The notes beneath the pieces were generated by a model. The model did no database searches, was not told where the DNA came from, and saw nothing but the letters and a program-made list of their open reading frames with translations. Shown piece after piece: positions 7,938 to 15,773 of a stretch of DNA of 64,000 nt. Source of the stretch: Parapedobacter pyrenivorans. Lineage in GTDB: Bacteria; Bacteroidota; Bacteroidia; Sphingobacteriales; Sphingobacteriaceae. The translations under genes and the position numbers were made by a program. Position 1 is the stretch's first letter; each line of letters opens with the position of its first letter. The DNA lies in the NCBI RefSeq assembly GCF_014636865.1, contig NZ_BMER01000001.1, forward strand, positions 1,104,718 to 1,168,717. Reading direction: 5' to 3'.

Positions 7938-9119
7938 TCAAATCAGCTTCTGATGCGTTTTCCACCACAGATCGGGCATTTCACCGGATACGGCCGTCTG
8001 GTAATCCTCATACCGGCAGGGAACGAGGTGGTAACGTTCATTGACCGATTTAGAACCCGAGTAGGGCACTTGCATCCACCAGCGATCTGATTTCTTGCTT
8101 TTCACAAAAACCAATTCATACGCCTCGTTATGAACGCTAGTCCGATAGATGATGTAAGCCGATTTAGGAACAAGTGGAGCATCGTGTTTGCGATTGTAGA
8201 ACCCATCAATGAAGTACCAGATCATCTGGGTTATAAGCATTGCGGTCTGTGCGCGGTTGTCAAACGCTGGATTGTATTCGTAGAAGCCGATAGAGGTGAG
8301 CTTGTCGCTCATTCCAGCATACCGGCAGATCTGGCATGCCTCGTCGCCAAATAACCCGTTGGCTGTGGCATACGCATTACCCGGTGCATCCGAAAACCGT
8401 ATGGCACCGATGTCGAAGCTTACCATATCCGCTGCACGGATAATCGGTTCAATGTGATCTACCTTGCCGGCGATGAGGCCAAGTCGCATCGCATGGAAAT
8501 AGAGCTTGTCATACATGGCAACCGACTCCTTGCTTACGAAATAGGTTTGATAAGCCAAATTGTTCAAATTAAACAGGTAATCCGGTTCGTGCAGGATGAT
8601 GTGATTGATATAGGTCTGTGAGTTGAGCGGTGCATTTTCTGTCTGGTCCTGATCGATGTCAAACCGTGAATCGACAATGGATACCTCTACCTTTTGCTCT
8701 AGCTTTTCATAGGCGAGGTATTGCGCATAGGTGATGTCCTGTCCACCGCCGATGATAATGGGAACGATACCTGATTTAATGAGTTCACCACAGACCGTTT
8801 TCACCGCTGCATAAGTATCGGCTACCCGCTCCCCGGCCCTGATGTTACCTAAGTCGGCCACCCGCAGTTTATACTCACCTTGATAAAGTACATATAAATG
8901 CTTGCGGATAATGTCGGCAGCTCCGGCACAACCCGAGTTGCCGACAGCCATTCGGTCGTCCAGCACCCCGAATAATACCAAATCAGGCTTTTCATGCTCC
9001 AAATCCGGAAAATCCTTGTCATGGATTCGTACAGAGGCCCCGATTTGGGAACGGAAAAATCCCGTATCGGGAGTGAAATCCTGAGGGTCAATGGGAGAAA
9101 AGAAAACGGATAAGGACAT
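7938..9119 (-). CDS. Arginase/formimidoylglutamase-fold protein with degenerate metal site
   Basis: The 393-residue protein has ureohydrolase-family order but altered manganese ligands. GGGHD reads GGGQD (124-128), DAHxD reads DSRFD (150-154), and SFDxDxxD reads SFDIGAI (234-240). Two metal His residues and at least one Asp are therefore lost, while some Asp ligands remain. This suggests a pseudoenzyme or a changed chemistry rather than arginase or HutG activity; no histidine-degradation or arginine genes lie nearby. The ATG at 9119 (MSLSVFF) is preferred over an upstream in-frame start. A TAATTTTG promoter box lies 21 bp upstream of it. It is divergent from the reductase gene. Confidence 0.8.
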   Translation of the reverse strand: MSLSVFFSPIDPQDFTPDTGFFRSQIGASVRIHDKDFPDLEHEKPDLVLFGVLDDRMAVGNSGCAGAADIIRKHLYVLYQGEYKLRVADLGNIRAGERVADTYAAVKTVCGELIKSGIVPIIIGGGQDITYAQYLAYEKLEQKVEVSIVDSRFDIDQDQTENAPLNSQTYINHIILHEPDYLFNLNNLAYQTYFVSKESVAMYDKLYFHAMRLGLIAGKVDHIEPIIRAADMVSFDIGAIRFSDAPGNAYATANGLFGDEACQICRYAGMSDKLTSIGFYEYNPAFDNRAQTAMLITQMIWYFIDGFYNRKHDAPLVPKSAYIIYRTSVHNEAYELVFVKSKKSDRWWMQVPYSGSKSVNERYHLVPCRYEDYQTAVSGEMPDLWWKTHQKLI

Positions 9120-9140
9120 GGTAGCTATCTGTTGTTTTGG

Positions 9141-9148
9141 CAAAATTA
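9141..9148 (-). promoter_or_regulatory. Putative -7 box for the arginase-fold gene
   Basis: Read on the minus strand this is TAATTTTG, matching the Bacteroidota -7 consensus TAnnTTTG, 21 bp before the ATG at 9119. No clear TTTG -33 element is seen at the expected distance. Confidence 0.45.
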
Positions 9149-9254
9149 CCCGACAAACTTACATAAAATGCGCATATGCCCAAAGTGCATTTTATGTGTT
9201 GTCAATTTGCCGTGGAAAATTGAAACAAACAACTAGAATGTCCATTTATTACCT

Positions 9255-9262
9255 TACTTTTG
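9255..9262 (+). promoter_or_regulatory. Putative -7 box for the reductase gene
   Basis: TACTTTTG matches TAnnTTTG. It lies downstream of the first in-frame ATG (9238) and 29 bp before a GTG (9292), and so supports the GTG as the real start. The -33 element is unclear. Confidence 0.45.
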
Positions 9263-9291
9263 AAGCATTATCATCAAACTATACTGAGACG

Positions 9292-10275
9292 GTGGTTTTA
9301 GTAACAGGCGGAACGGGTTTTCTGGGTGCGGTACTCATCAAACGGTTAATCGTGGCGGGAGTCAGCGTCCGGGCTACAAAGCGGGAAACATCCGCCATCC
9401 CTGCCGAATTGACGGGCTTGCCGGGCTTGCAGTGGGTGAATGCCGATGTCAATGATTTTTTTGCATTGGAGGATGCTTTCAAAGGCGTGACAAAGGTTTA
9501 CCATTGTGCGGCCCTGATTTCTTACCGGGTGGCCGACAAGAAGCGGTTGATAACGGTAAATGTAGAGGGTACTGCAAACATGGTAAGTTTGGCACTGGAG
9601 CATCAAGTGAGGTTGCTGCATGTCAGCTCGATAGCCGCTGTTGGGCAAGCCAAAAACAACAATGAGGCTACCGAAGGCGACCTTTGGGAATATGGGCCCG
9701 ACCAGTCGGGCTACGCCATTGCCAAGTATGAGGCTGAGATGGAAGTATGGCGGGGTATTGCCGAGGGCCTGGATGGCGTCATCGTAAATCCCGCACTTGT
9801 TATCGGGCCATCGGCGAGAGCGACGGACAGCGGTACGAGCGGATCCATTTTTGCACTGCTCCGCCGCGGACTTAATTTTTATCCCGATGGTGCAGTAGGC
9901 CTTATCGACGTGGATGATGTTGCCAAGATAATGATAGCATTGATGGATAACCCTGCAATAACGGGGCAACGTTTTTTATTGAGTAATGTAAACATGGCCC
10001 ATAAGGAACTGTTGGCAAGATGCAGTGTTTACCTGGATAGGGCAGCGCCAACGTATAGGGCCACTCCTTTTATGTTAAGCCTCGCTTGGCGGGCCGCCAA
10101 GTTTTTCTCCCTTTTTACGGGTCAGCGCCCACTCCTCACGCGTGAAGCCGCCCGGGCAGCAAGCCGGAAGTTGCGGTTCTCGAACCAGAAAGTTGTAGCC
10201 GCGACAGGTATCACATTCAAACCCATAGACGATACCCTGCGCGAAATATGTACGGAATTGTTAACAACCCAATAA
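9292..10275 (+). CDS. NAD-dependent epimerase/dehydratase family (dihydroflavonol reductase-like)
   Basis: This extended short-chain dehydrogenase has the Rossmann motif VTGGTGFLG at its N-terminus. An SS-based catalytic serine region (HVSSIAAVG) precedes the YAIAKYEAE segment, which supplies the Tyr-x-x-x-Lys pair. I place the start at the GTG at 9292 (327 residues), because the family begins directly with the nucleotide-binding strand and a TACTTTTG promoter box (9255-9262) lies inside the alternative leader from the ATG at 9238. The substrate is unknown; relatives reduce or epimerise nucleotide sugars and flavonoid-like or steroid-like compounds. The next gene starts 1 bp after the stop codon, so the two are translationally linked. 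Confidence 0.85.
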   Translation: MVLVTGGTGFLGAVLIKRLIVAGVSVRATKRETSAIPAELTGLPGLQWVNADVNDFFALEDAFKGVTKVYHCAALISYRVADKKRLITVNVEGTANMVSLALEHQVRLLHVSSIAAVGQAKNNNEATEGDLWEYGPDQSGYAIAKYEAEMEVWRGIAEGLDGVIVNPALVIGPSARATDSGTSGSIFALLRRGLNFYPDGAVGLIDVDDVAKIMIALMDNPAITGQRFLLSNVNMAHKELLARCSVYLDRAAPTYRATPFMLSLAWRAAKFFSLFTGQRPLLTREAARAASRKLRFSNQKVVAATGITFKPIDDTLREICTELLTTQ

Positions 10276-10276
10276 A

Positions 10277-11569
10277 TTGAAAAACTATTACATCATTGAT
10301 TTTGACAGTACCTTCACCCAGGTAGAAGCATTGGACGAATTGGCCCGTATTTCGCTGGCCAATCACCCGGCGAGAGAATTGGTTTATGAAGAGATTGACC
10401 GGCTTACCAACTTGTCTATGAACGGGCAGCTATCCTTCCGCGAGAGCCTGGCAGGACGGGTAAAGCTTTTGGAAGCCAACCGGGAACATCTTGCTCGGTT
10501 GATTTGGGTATTGAAAAAGAAAGTGTCCATATCCTTTTCGCGTAACAAGGAGTTTTTTAAGAAAAATGCCGATAGCGTACTGATTGTCTCGGGCGGATTC
10601 AAGGAGTTTATTTTCCCGGTTGTTATCCCCTATCACATCAAGAAGGAAAACGTCTACGCGAATACTTTTATATTTGATGACAAAGGCAACATTACCGGTT
10701 ATGACGAAAGCAACCCGCTTTCGGAAGAAGGCGGTAAGGTGAAACTCCTGCGTCAGTTGCAATTGCCCGGTAAAATTTATGGCATCGGCGATGGTTATTC
10801 AGACTTCCAATTGAAGGAATCGGGACTCATTGAGCGTTTCTTTGCTTTTACCGAAAATATAGAGCGCAAAAGTGTATCCGAGAAAGCGGACCACGTGACA
10901 CCCAGCTTCGATGAGTTTCTTTATGTGAATGATTTGCCGCGCGCCATTTCCTATCCGAAAAACCGCATTCTCTGCCTCATTGTGGGCAATGTGCCGGAAA
11001 TCGCGGCGCACATCCTGAAGCGCGATGGCTTTTCCATCCGGGTGAAGGAAACCTTTGAGGAAAAATATGTGAAAGACGTGGGCATGCTGCTGTTGGGCAA
11101 TGACGTGACGATCGATGACGACCAGTTGGCCAGGGCCGATAAGCTCAAAACCATTGGTTACCTGGGCGATAGCAAACAACACGTGAACCGTGATATCTGT
11201 AATGAGAAGGGGATTGTTCTTTTTGATGACAAAAAGGGAAAGAAACGGAATAATGAGTTTATCCCTCGACGCATGGCCGATTTTATCAATAAAGGGGATA
11301 CGTATATGAGTCGTAACTTCCCGAATCTGCCACTTCCCAAAATTGAAAGAGCGCACCGGCTACTCCACATCCATCGCAATGTGCCGGGGGTGATGGCTCA
11401 GATCAATAATGTCTTTGCCGAAAACCGGATTAACATCGTCGCACAGTTTTTAATGACCAAAGGGGATATCGGTTACGCAGTGACAGATGTGGATGCGCAA
11501 TACGACAAGCAGTTGCTTAGACAGCTCAGGCAGATAGCCAATACTGTAAAATTCAGGGTGCTGTATTGA
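10277..11569 (+). CDS. serB: Phosphoserine phosphatase fused to NAD-domain-less SerA regulatory half (ACT)
   Basis: The 430-residue protein starts at a TTG, 1 bp after the previous stop. Residues 1-210 are a HAD-IB phosphatase: DFDST (8-12), SGG (105-107), Lys154 and GDGYSD (171-176), as in SerB. Residues about 229-315 read like the first part of the substrate-binding domain of D-3-phosphoglycerate dehydrogenase (KTIGYLGDSKQHVNRDICNEKGI-type order). Residues 330-430 read like its C-terminal part (ADFINKGDTY, NFPNLPLP, HRLLHIHRNVPG) including the ACT domain. The roughly 180-residue NAD domain is missing. It should make L-serine from phosphoserine, possibly with serine feedback through the ACT domain. 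The end overlaps the convergent cyclo-ligase gene by 17 bp. Confidence 0.88.
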   Translation: MKNYYIIDFDSTFTQVEALDELARISLANHPARELVYEEIDRLTNLSMNGQLSFRESLAGRVKLLEANREHLARLIWVLKKKVSISFSRNKEFFKKNADSVLIVSGGFKEFIFPVVIPYHIKKENVYANTFIFDDKGNITGYDESNPLSEEGGKVKLLRQLQLPGKIYGIGDGYSDFQLKESGLIERFFAFTENIERKSVSEKADHVTPSFDEFLYVNDLPRAISYPKNRILCLIVGNVPEIAAHILKRDGFSIRVKETFEEKYVKDVGMLLLGNDVTIDDDQLARADKLKTIGYLGDSKQHVNRDICNEKGIVLFDDKKGKKRNNEFIPRRMADFINKGDTYMSRNFPNLPLPKIERAHRLLHIHRNVPGVMAQINNVFAENRINIVAQFLMTKGDIGYAVTDVDAQYDKQLLRQLRQIANTVKFRVLY

Positions 11570-12143
11570 ATTCCCATATACGAGTCGGGGTGATACATGC
11601 ATCCAAGGCCATGTCGTGCACCGTGATATCGCCTATGATTGTTTCGGCTTCGAACAGCGATAGGCCGATTTTCCTTACCGTTGGGCGGCATTCGGCAAGG
11701 AACCGATCATAATACCCCTTGCCATACCCCACGCGATGTCCATAGCTATCAAAAGCAAGCAGCGGTACAAATACCACGTCTATCTCTGACGGGAGTACGG
11801 CGGTTCCATTTTCCGGCTCGGGGATTCCCCAATGGTTGAGTGTTAGGACGGTAGCCTTATCCCAGATAAAATGACGCATGCCGGGGGTGCCACGCTCGGT
11901 CCTAGAAAGGACCAGTCTCATATGGGGGTATTCCTGCCTCAACCACTTAGCGATTGCATAGGTGTCTGGTTCATGGTTACCCTTAATGGGAAGAAAGAGG
12001 TGTATTGTGGCATGTACCCGTAGGTCGAGTGCCATAACCTGCGCCATCAATTGTTCGTTCAGTGACTGGAACTCTTGGGCAGCCAGGTTTATCCGCTTTT
12101 CGCGGTATATTTTTCGTAGTTCCTGTTTTGTGTATGGATGCAT
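11553..12143 (-). CDS. 5-formyltetrahydrofolate cyclo-ligase
   Basis: This is a 196-residue cytoplasmic enzyme that converts 5-formyl-THF to 5,10-methenyl-THF with ATP. N-terminal KxxxR-type residues (KQELRKIYREKR), the central IPEP segment (GIPEPENG) and the diagnostic GYGKGYYDRFL loop are all present, and the length is normal. The ATG at 12143 (MHPYTKQ) is chosen, because an upstream in-frame start would put the efp terminator (12183-12220) inside the gene. A TATCTTTG -7 box lies 18 bp upstream. Confidence 0.94.
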   Translation of the reverse strand: MHPYTKQELRKIYREKRINLAAQEFQSLNEQLMAQVMALDLRVHATIHLFLPIKGNHEPDTYAIAKWLRQEYPHMRLVLSRTERGTPGMRHFIWDKATVLTLNHWGIPEPENGTAVLPSEIDVVFVPLLAFDSYGHRVGYGKGYYDRFLAECRPTVRKIGLSLFEAETIIGDITVHDMALDACITPTRIWEFNTAP

Positions 12144-12161
12144 GATCGAGAACGTTGGGCA

Positions 12162-12169
12162 CAAAGATA
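12162..12169 (-). promoter_or_regulatory. Putative -7 box for the cyclo-ligase gene
   Basis: Minus-strand TATCTTTG, a perfect TAnnTTTG match, sits 18 bp before the ATG at 12143. It lies between the efp terminator and the gene. Confidence 0.55.
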
Positions 12170-12182
12170 CACGAGAGGGAGC

Positions 12183-12220
12183 AAAAAACATCGGCCTTGG
12201 AGCGGGGAGCCCCAAGACCG
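12183..12220 (-). terminator. Rho-independent terminator downstream of efp
   Basis: On the minus strand, CGGTCTTGG pairs with CCAAGGCCG (9 bp with one G-U; arms 12192-12200 and 12212-12220) around a GC-rich loop. A run of six T follows. Confidence 0.8.
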
Positions 12221-12254
12221 AATAATCAACCTAAACCTAAAAATTTGAATTCTT

Positions 12255-12815
12255 TTATTTCACGCGCTCGATATAGTCTCCCGAACGTGTATCTACTTTT
12301 ACCTTGTCTCCCTGATTGACAAAAAGGGGCACTTTAATCTCAACACCTGTTTCTACCGTGGCGCTTTTCAACGCATTTGTTGACGTATCGCCTTTCACGG
12401 CAGGTTCAGTATAAGTTATCTCTAATTCTACAGTTGTAGGGGCCTGTGCCATAATCGGTTCCTCACTCTCCATCGCGACCAGCACCTGCATACCCTCTTT
12501 CAAAAAACGTGCCGAACTCCCGAAAAGATGCTTCGGGATATTGAATTGTTCGAACGTATTGTTATCCATAACAACGAACGTATCCCCATCTTCGTAGAGG
12601 TACTGATAATCATTGGTTTCAACGCGCGCAATTTCTACTTCTTCATCCGTACGGAACCGGTATTCTACGAGTTTTCCGGTTTTCACATTACGCATTTTGG
12701 CTTGGTAAAATGCACGTAGATTGCCGGGGGTGCGATGAATGTACTCATCAACAGACACTAATTCGCCGTTGAAGCGCAAGATATTGCCGTTTTTTACGTC
12801 TGAAGCTTTGGCCAT
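12255..12815 (-). CDS. efp: Translation elongation factor P
   Basis: The 186-residue protein has the three-domain EF-P layout and begins MAKASDVKNG. EF-P enters the ribosomal E site to relieve stalling at polyproline. At the tip of domain I, where E. coli has PGKGQAF with the modified Lys34, this protein reads PGNLRAF (30-36). The lysine position is therefore Asn32, with Arg two residues later. This is neither the EpmA-lysylated nor the standard rhamnosylated-Arg form, and no modification gene is visible here. It is a single gene with its own terminator. Confidence 0.96.
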   Translation of the reverse strand: MAKASDVKNGNILRFNGELVSVDEYIHRTPGNLRAFYQAKMRNVKTGKLVEYRFRTDEEVEIARVETNDYQYLYEDGDTFVVMDNNTFEQFNIPKHLFGSSARFLKEGMQVLVAMESEEPIMAQAPTTVELEITYTEPAVKGDTSTNALKSATVETGVEIKVPLFVNQGDKVKVDTRSGDYIERVK

Positions 12816-12887
12816 GATTTAATTTTACAAATGTCTTAGATATGGGCGTAAATATACGAAACACGCCAACTATTTGCAAAAAACAGG

Positions 12888-12908
12888 AAAAAAGCCCGGT
12901 TAGGCTTT
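12888..12908 (-). terminator. Terminator at the end of the lpx/ABC transcript
   Basis: On the minus strand AAAGCC (12903-12908) pairs with GGCTTT (12891-12896), followed by more T residues. The left arm overlaps the last codons and stop of the ABC ATPase gene. The stem is short (6 bp), so strength is uncertain. Confidence 0.55.
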
Positions 12909-13520
12909 ATACGCAGGGATGCCGATGGTATACTCGCAAAACCCATATTCTCGCTCCTGATTAGAGCAGACGAGCAGCATGCGGTCGGCGCTGGTCTTAT
13001 CTACGAGGTGTAAATACCAATCTACGCCATCGTGGTCCAGGTTGGTTGCCGGTTCATCCAGGAGTAAAATAGGTGCCTCCGCACAACAGGCCAATGCCAA
13101 CTTTACCCGCTGTTTCATACCTGACGAAAAATACCGGATCTGTTTATTTTCGGCATGGCGTAGTCCAAGCAGGTCAGTTACTCGCTGTTCGTCGAAGCCG
13201 TGCAAGTACTTCTTGTGCGTAAAATGAAACCGGACCTGTTCGGTAAGCGTGAATTCTTCAATCAGCTCCATATAAGGCGCAGCCAAAGCAATGTACTGAT
13301 AAACACGTTCGGGATCGATGTGTTGCTCCCCAGATACGTAACGGATCTGACCGGAAGATGGCGTGAGGCTTGACGCGATGATTTGAAGTAAAGTGGACTT
13401 GCCCGAGCCATTAGGCCCCAATATCGCATAACGCCGTCCAGTTGTAAACCGGTAGTTCAAATGCCGGAAGACCCAATCTCGGTTGAATCGCCGGCCGATG
13501 TCTTCCAGTATGACTTCCAT
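12900..13520 (-). CDS. ABC transporter ATP-binding protein
   Basis: This is a 206-residue single-domain ATPase with Walker A GPNGSGKST (35-43), the signature YFSSGMKQRVKLALAC, and Walker B with D-loop ILLLDEPATNLD. It is compact, about 200 residues, like CcmA/YhbB-type ATPases. No permease gene is adjacent. It lies 3 bp downstream of lpxA at the end of the lpxD-lpxC/fabZ-lpxA run, so it is likely co-transcribed. A role in envelope export is possible, but its cognate membrane partner is not in the window. Confidence 0.9.
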   Translation of the reverse strand: MEVILEDIGRRFNRDWVFRHLNYRFTTGRRYAILGPNGSGKSTLLQIIASSLTPSSGQIRYVSGEQHIDPERVYQYIALAAPYMELIEEFTLTEQVRFHFTHKKYLHGFDEQRVTDLLGLRHAENKQIRYFSSGMKQRVKLALACCAEAPILLLDEPATNLDHDGVDWYLHLVDKTSADRMLLVCSNQEREYGFCEYTIGIPAYKA

Positions 13521-13523
13521 TAC

Positions 13524-14318
13524 CTAAAGCACGCCCTTACTTTGGCCAAACCCCTTCATTACGCCTCGATTGGAGTTCCGCACGAAATCAAGTATTTCAT
13601 CCCTGATTTCGGTAGGCTTATATTCCGCTTCAATGATGTCCAAAGCCTTGGTCAGGTTGTTGTTCTTGACAAACAGAACCCGATAAATATCCTGTATCTC
13701 ATTGATTTGGTTGGAAGAGAAGCCCCTCCTTCTTAGGCCAACGGAATTGATACCGACATAAGCCAACGGCTCGCGGGCTGCCTTTACAAACGGAGGCACG
13801 TCTTTGCGAACCAACGAACCTCCAGCAATAAATGCATGCGAACCGATGTGGCAGAATTGATGTACCGCCACCAAACCTGCTAAGACGACGTAATCACCTA
13901 CGGTAATGTGGCCGGCCAATGTACTGCTATTCGAAAAAATGCAATTGTCACCTACGATGCAATCGTGTGCGATATGGCTGTATGCTTGGATCAGGCAATT
14001 CTTGCCGATAACCGTTTTCCACTTGTCTTTGGTGCCTCTATTTATGGTAACGCATTCCCTGATGGTGGTATTATCACCGATTTCCGCAGTGGTTTCCTCG
14101 CCGTCGAATTTTAGATCTTGGGGAATGCCTGAAATAATGGCTCCGGGGAATATCCGGCAGTTCTTGCCGATGCGCGCACCATCCATGATGGTCACATTGG
14201 AACCAATCCATGTGCCTTCTTCGATCACCACATCTTTATGGATGGTAACAAAAGGTTCAATAACGACATTGCCGGCAATTCTGGCCTGCGGATGTATATA
14301 TGCTAAAGGCTGTATCAT
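13524..14318 (-). CDS. lpxA: UDP-N-acetylglucosamine acyltransferase LpxA
   Basis: The 264-residue protein catalyses the first lipid A step, transferring a 3-hydroxyacyl chain from ACP to UDP-GlcNAc. The N-terminal two-thirds is a left-handed beta-helix of hexapeptide repeats (IHPQARI, NVVIEP, GTWIGSN and so on). The catalytic His is in SHIAHDC, and a C-terminal helical region follows. The start overlaps the lpxC-fabZ stop by 4 bp (ATGA), indicating translational coupling. Order and spacing match the conserved Bacteroidota lpxD-lpxC/fabZ-lpxA cluster. Confidence 0.97.
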   Translation of the reverse strand: MIQPLAYIHPQARIAGNVVIEPFVTIHKDVVIEEGTWIGSNVTIMDGARIGKNCRIFPGAIISGIPQDLKFDGEETTAEIGDNTTIRECVTINRGTKDKWKTVIGKNCLIQAYSHIAHDCIVGDNCIFSNSSTLAGHITVGDYVVLAGLVAVHQFCHIGSHAFIAGGSLVRKDVPPFVKAAREPLAYVGINSVGLRRRGFSSNQINEIQDIYRVLFVKNNNLTKALDIIEAEYKPTEIRDEILDFVRNSNRGVMKGFGQSKGVL

Positions 14319-15724
14319 GATGCCTGGCTCTCTTTTACTTTTACAATCTGGGCCATCAATTCTGCTTCCACTACGATTTTATCACCGACCATGCCGACCC
14401 CTTTCATCTGTGCAATGCCCCTGCGGATGGGTTCCAGCAAATCACAGCGGAAGATAATCGTATCCCCCGGATTAACCTGAGCCTTGAATCGGGCATTCTC
14501 GATCTTTAGAAATAATGTTAAATAATTCTCGGGGTCTGGTACCGTGCTTAATACCAATACGCCGCCGGTTTGTGCCATTGCTTCAATCTGCAATACACCG
14601 GGAAAAACCGGTGCTCCCGGAAAATGCCCCAAGAACAAGTCCTCGTTCATCGTGACATTCTTCAGTCCCACCACGTGTGTCTTGGTCAGTTCTAAGATCT
14701 TGTCGATCATCAAGAAAGGTTGCCGATGCGGCAAGATATTCATGATTTGAACCGTATCATACAGGGGCGGCATATTCGGGTCGTATATTTTTACGTACCT
14801 GCGCCCCTTTTCCTTTCTGATTTGGGCCTTTATCTTCTTGGCAAATGCCACGTTGGCCGCATGGCCAGGCCTGGCAGCCATGATATGGCCCTTAATGGGA
14901 CGTCCCACCAACGCTAGGTCACCGATCATGTCCAGCAGCTTGTGCCGTGCAGGTTCGTTTTGATGGCGAAGTTCGATATTGTCCAATATGCCCTCTTTCG
15001 CCACGTCGATGTCTTCCCTGTTGAATAGTGTAGCCAAGTGCCGTAATTCATCTTTGCTCACCTCACGGTCCACCACGACAATAGCATTGTTGAGGTCGCC
15101 ACCTTTAATGAGGTTATTTTGCAACAACATTTCCAGTTCGTGCAGGAAACAAAACGTTCGGGATGACGCAATGTCTTTGGAAAATTCATCGATATTACTG
15201 ATCGATGCATGCTGGCTACCCAACACTGGGGAGTTGAAATCGATCATGCAAGTAAAACGGTATCCATCCAAAGGCATGGCTACCATTTCGACTTTTCTAT
15301 CCGGTTCGGTATGGTGTATGTTGTGTGGAATTTCGTAATAGTCGCGATCGGCTCCCTGATCCACATAACCTGTTTGTTCAATGGCCTTTACAAATGGTGC
15401 AGAGCTTCCATCCATAATGGGGACTTCCGGTCCGTCGATGTCTATAAGTACGTTGTCTATTTGGAGGCCCACCAAAGCTGCCATCAAGTGCTCGATGGTG
15501 CTCACGCTTGCTCCGTTTTGGGAGATCGTCGTACCGCGCGAAGTGTCCGACACGTTATCCGCATCCACCAAGACCGTCGGTTGGTTTTCCAGATCGACCC
15601 GTCTGAACTTGTACCAATGGTGTTCGGATGCCGGTTTTAAGGTCATGGTCACAGGTTTGCCGGTGTGTAGCCCTACCCCTGAAATGATGATTTCTGATTT
15701 GATTGTTCGTTGTTTTACGTTCAT
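14315..15724 (-). CDS. lpxC: Bifunctional LpxC deacetylase / FabZ dehydratase fusion
   Basis: A 469-residue fusion known from Bacteroidota. The LpxC part, about residues 1-310, removes the acetyl group of UDP-3-O-acyl-GlcNAc. It shows the zinc His in STIEHLMAAL and the His/Asp pair in RHKLLDMIGDL. The FabZ part, about residues 325-469, is a hot-dog 3-hydroxyacyl-ACP dehydratase with the catalytic His in LPHRQPFLMID and the Glu in VFPGVLQIEAMAQ. Fusing the two links lipid A commitment with fatty acid elongation. The start is the ATG at 15724 (MNVKQRT); a TTG three codons earlier is less likely. Confidence 0.97.
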   Translation of the reverse strand: MNVKQRTIKSEIIISGVGLHTGKPVTMTLKPASEHHWYKFRRVDLENQPTVLVDADNVSDTSRGTTISQNGASVSTIEHLMAALVGLQIDNVLIDIDGPEVPIMDGSSAPFVKAIEQTGYVDQGADRDYYEIPHNIHHTEPDRKVEMVAMPLDGYRFTCMIDFNSPVLGSQHASISNIDEFSKDIASSRTFCFLHELEMLLQNNLIKGGDLNNAIVVVDREVSKDELRHLATLFNREDIDVAKEGILDNIELRHQNEPARHKLLDMIGDLALVGRPIKGHIMAARPGHAANVAFAKKIKAQIRKEKGRRYVKIYDPNMPPLYDTVQIMNILPHRQPFLMIDKILELTKTHVVGLKNVTMNEDLFLGHFPGAPVFPGVLQIEAMAQTGGVLVLSTVPDPENYLTLFLKIENARFKAQVNPGDTIIFRCDLLEPIRRGIAQMKGVGMVGDKIVVEAELMAQIVKVKESQAS

Positions 15725-15742
15725 CGCTGTCAATTGGCTTAT

Positions 15743-15756
15743 CCGTCAGTTGACGG
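15743..15756. repeat. Short perfect inverted repeat between lpxD and lpxC-fabZ
   Basis: CCGTCA-GT-TGACGG is a 6-bp palindrome with a 2-bp centre, in the 49-bp gap between lpxD and lpxC-fabZ. It could be a small hairpin or a protein site; nothing decides. Confidence 0.35.
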
Positions 15757-15773
15757 AAGGAAAGCGCTTGGTT

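Noticed and set aside
12144-12215. Longer start for the formyl-THF cyclo-ligase
   Set aside because: It would place a promoter box and the efp terminator inside the coding sequence.
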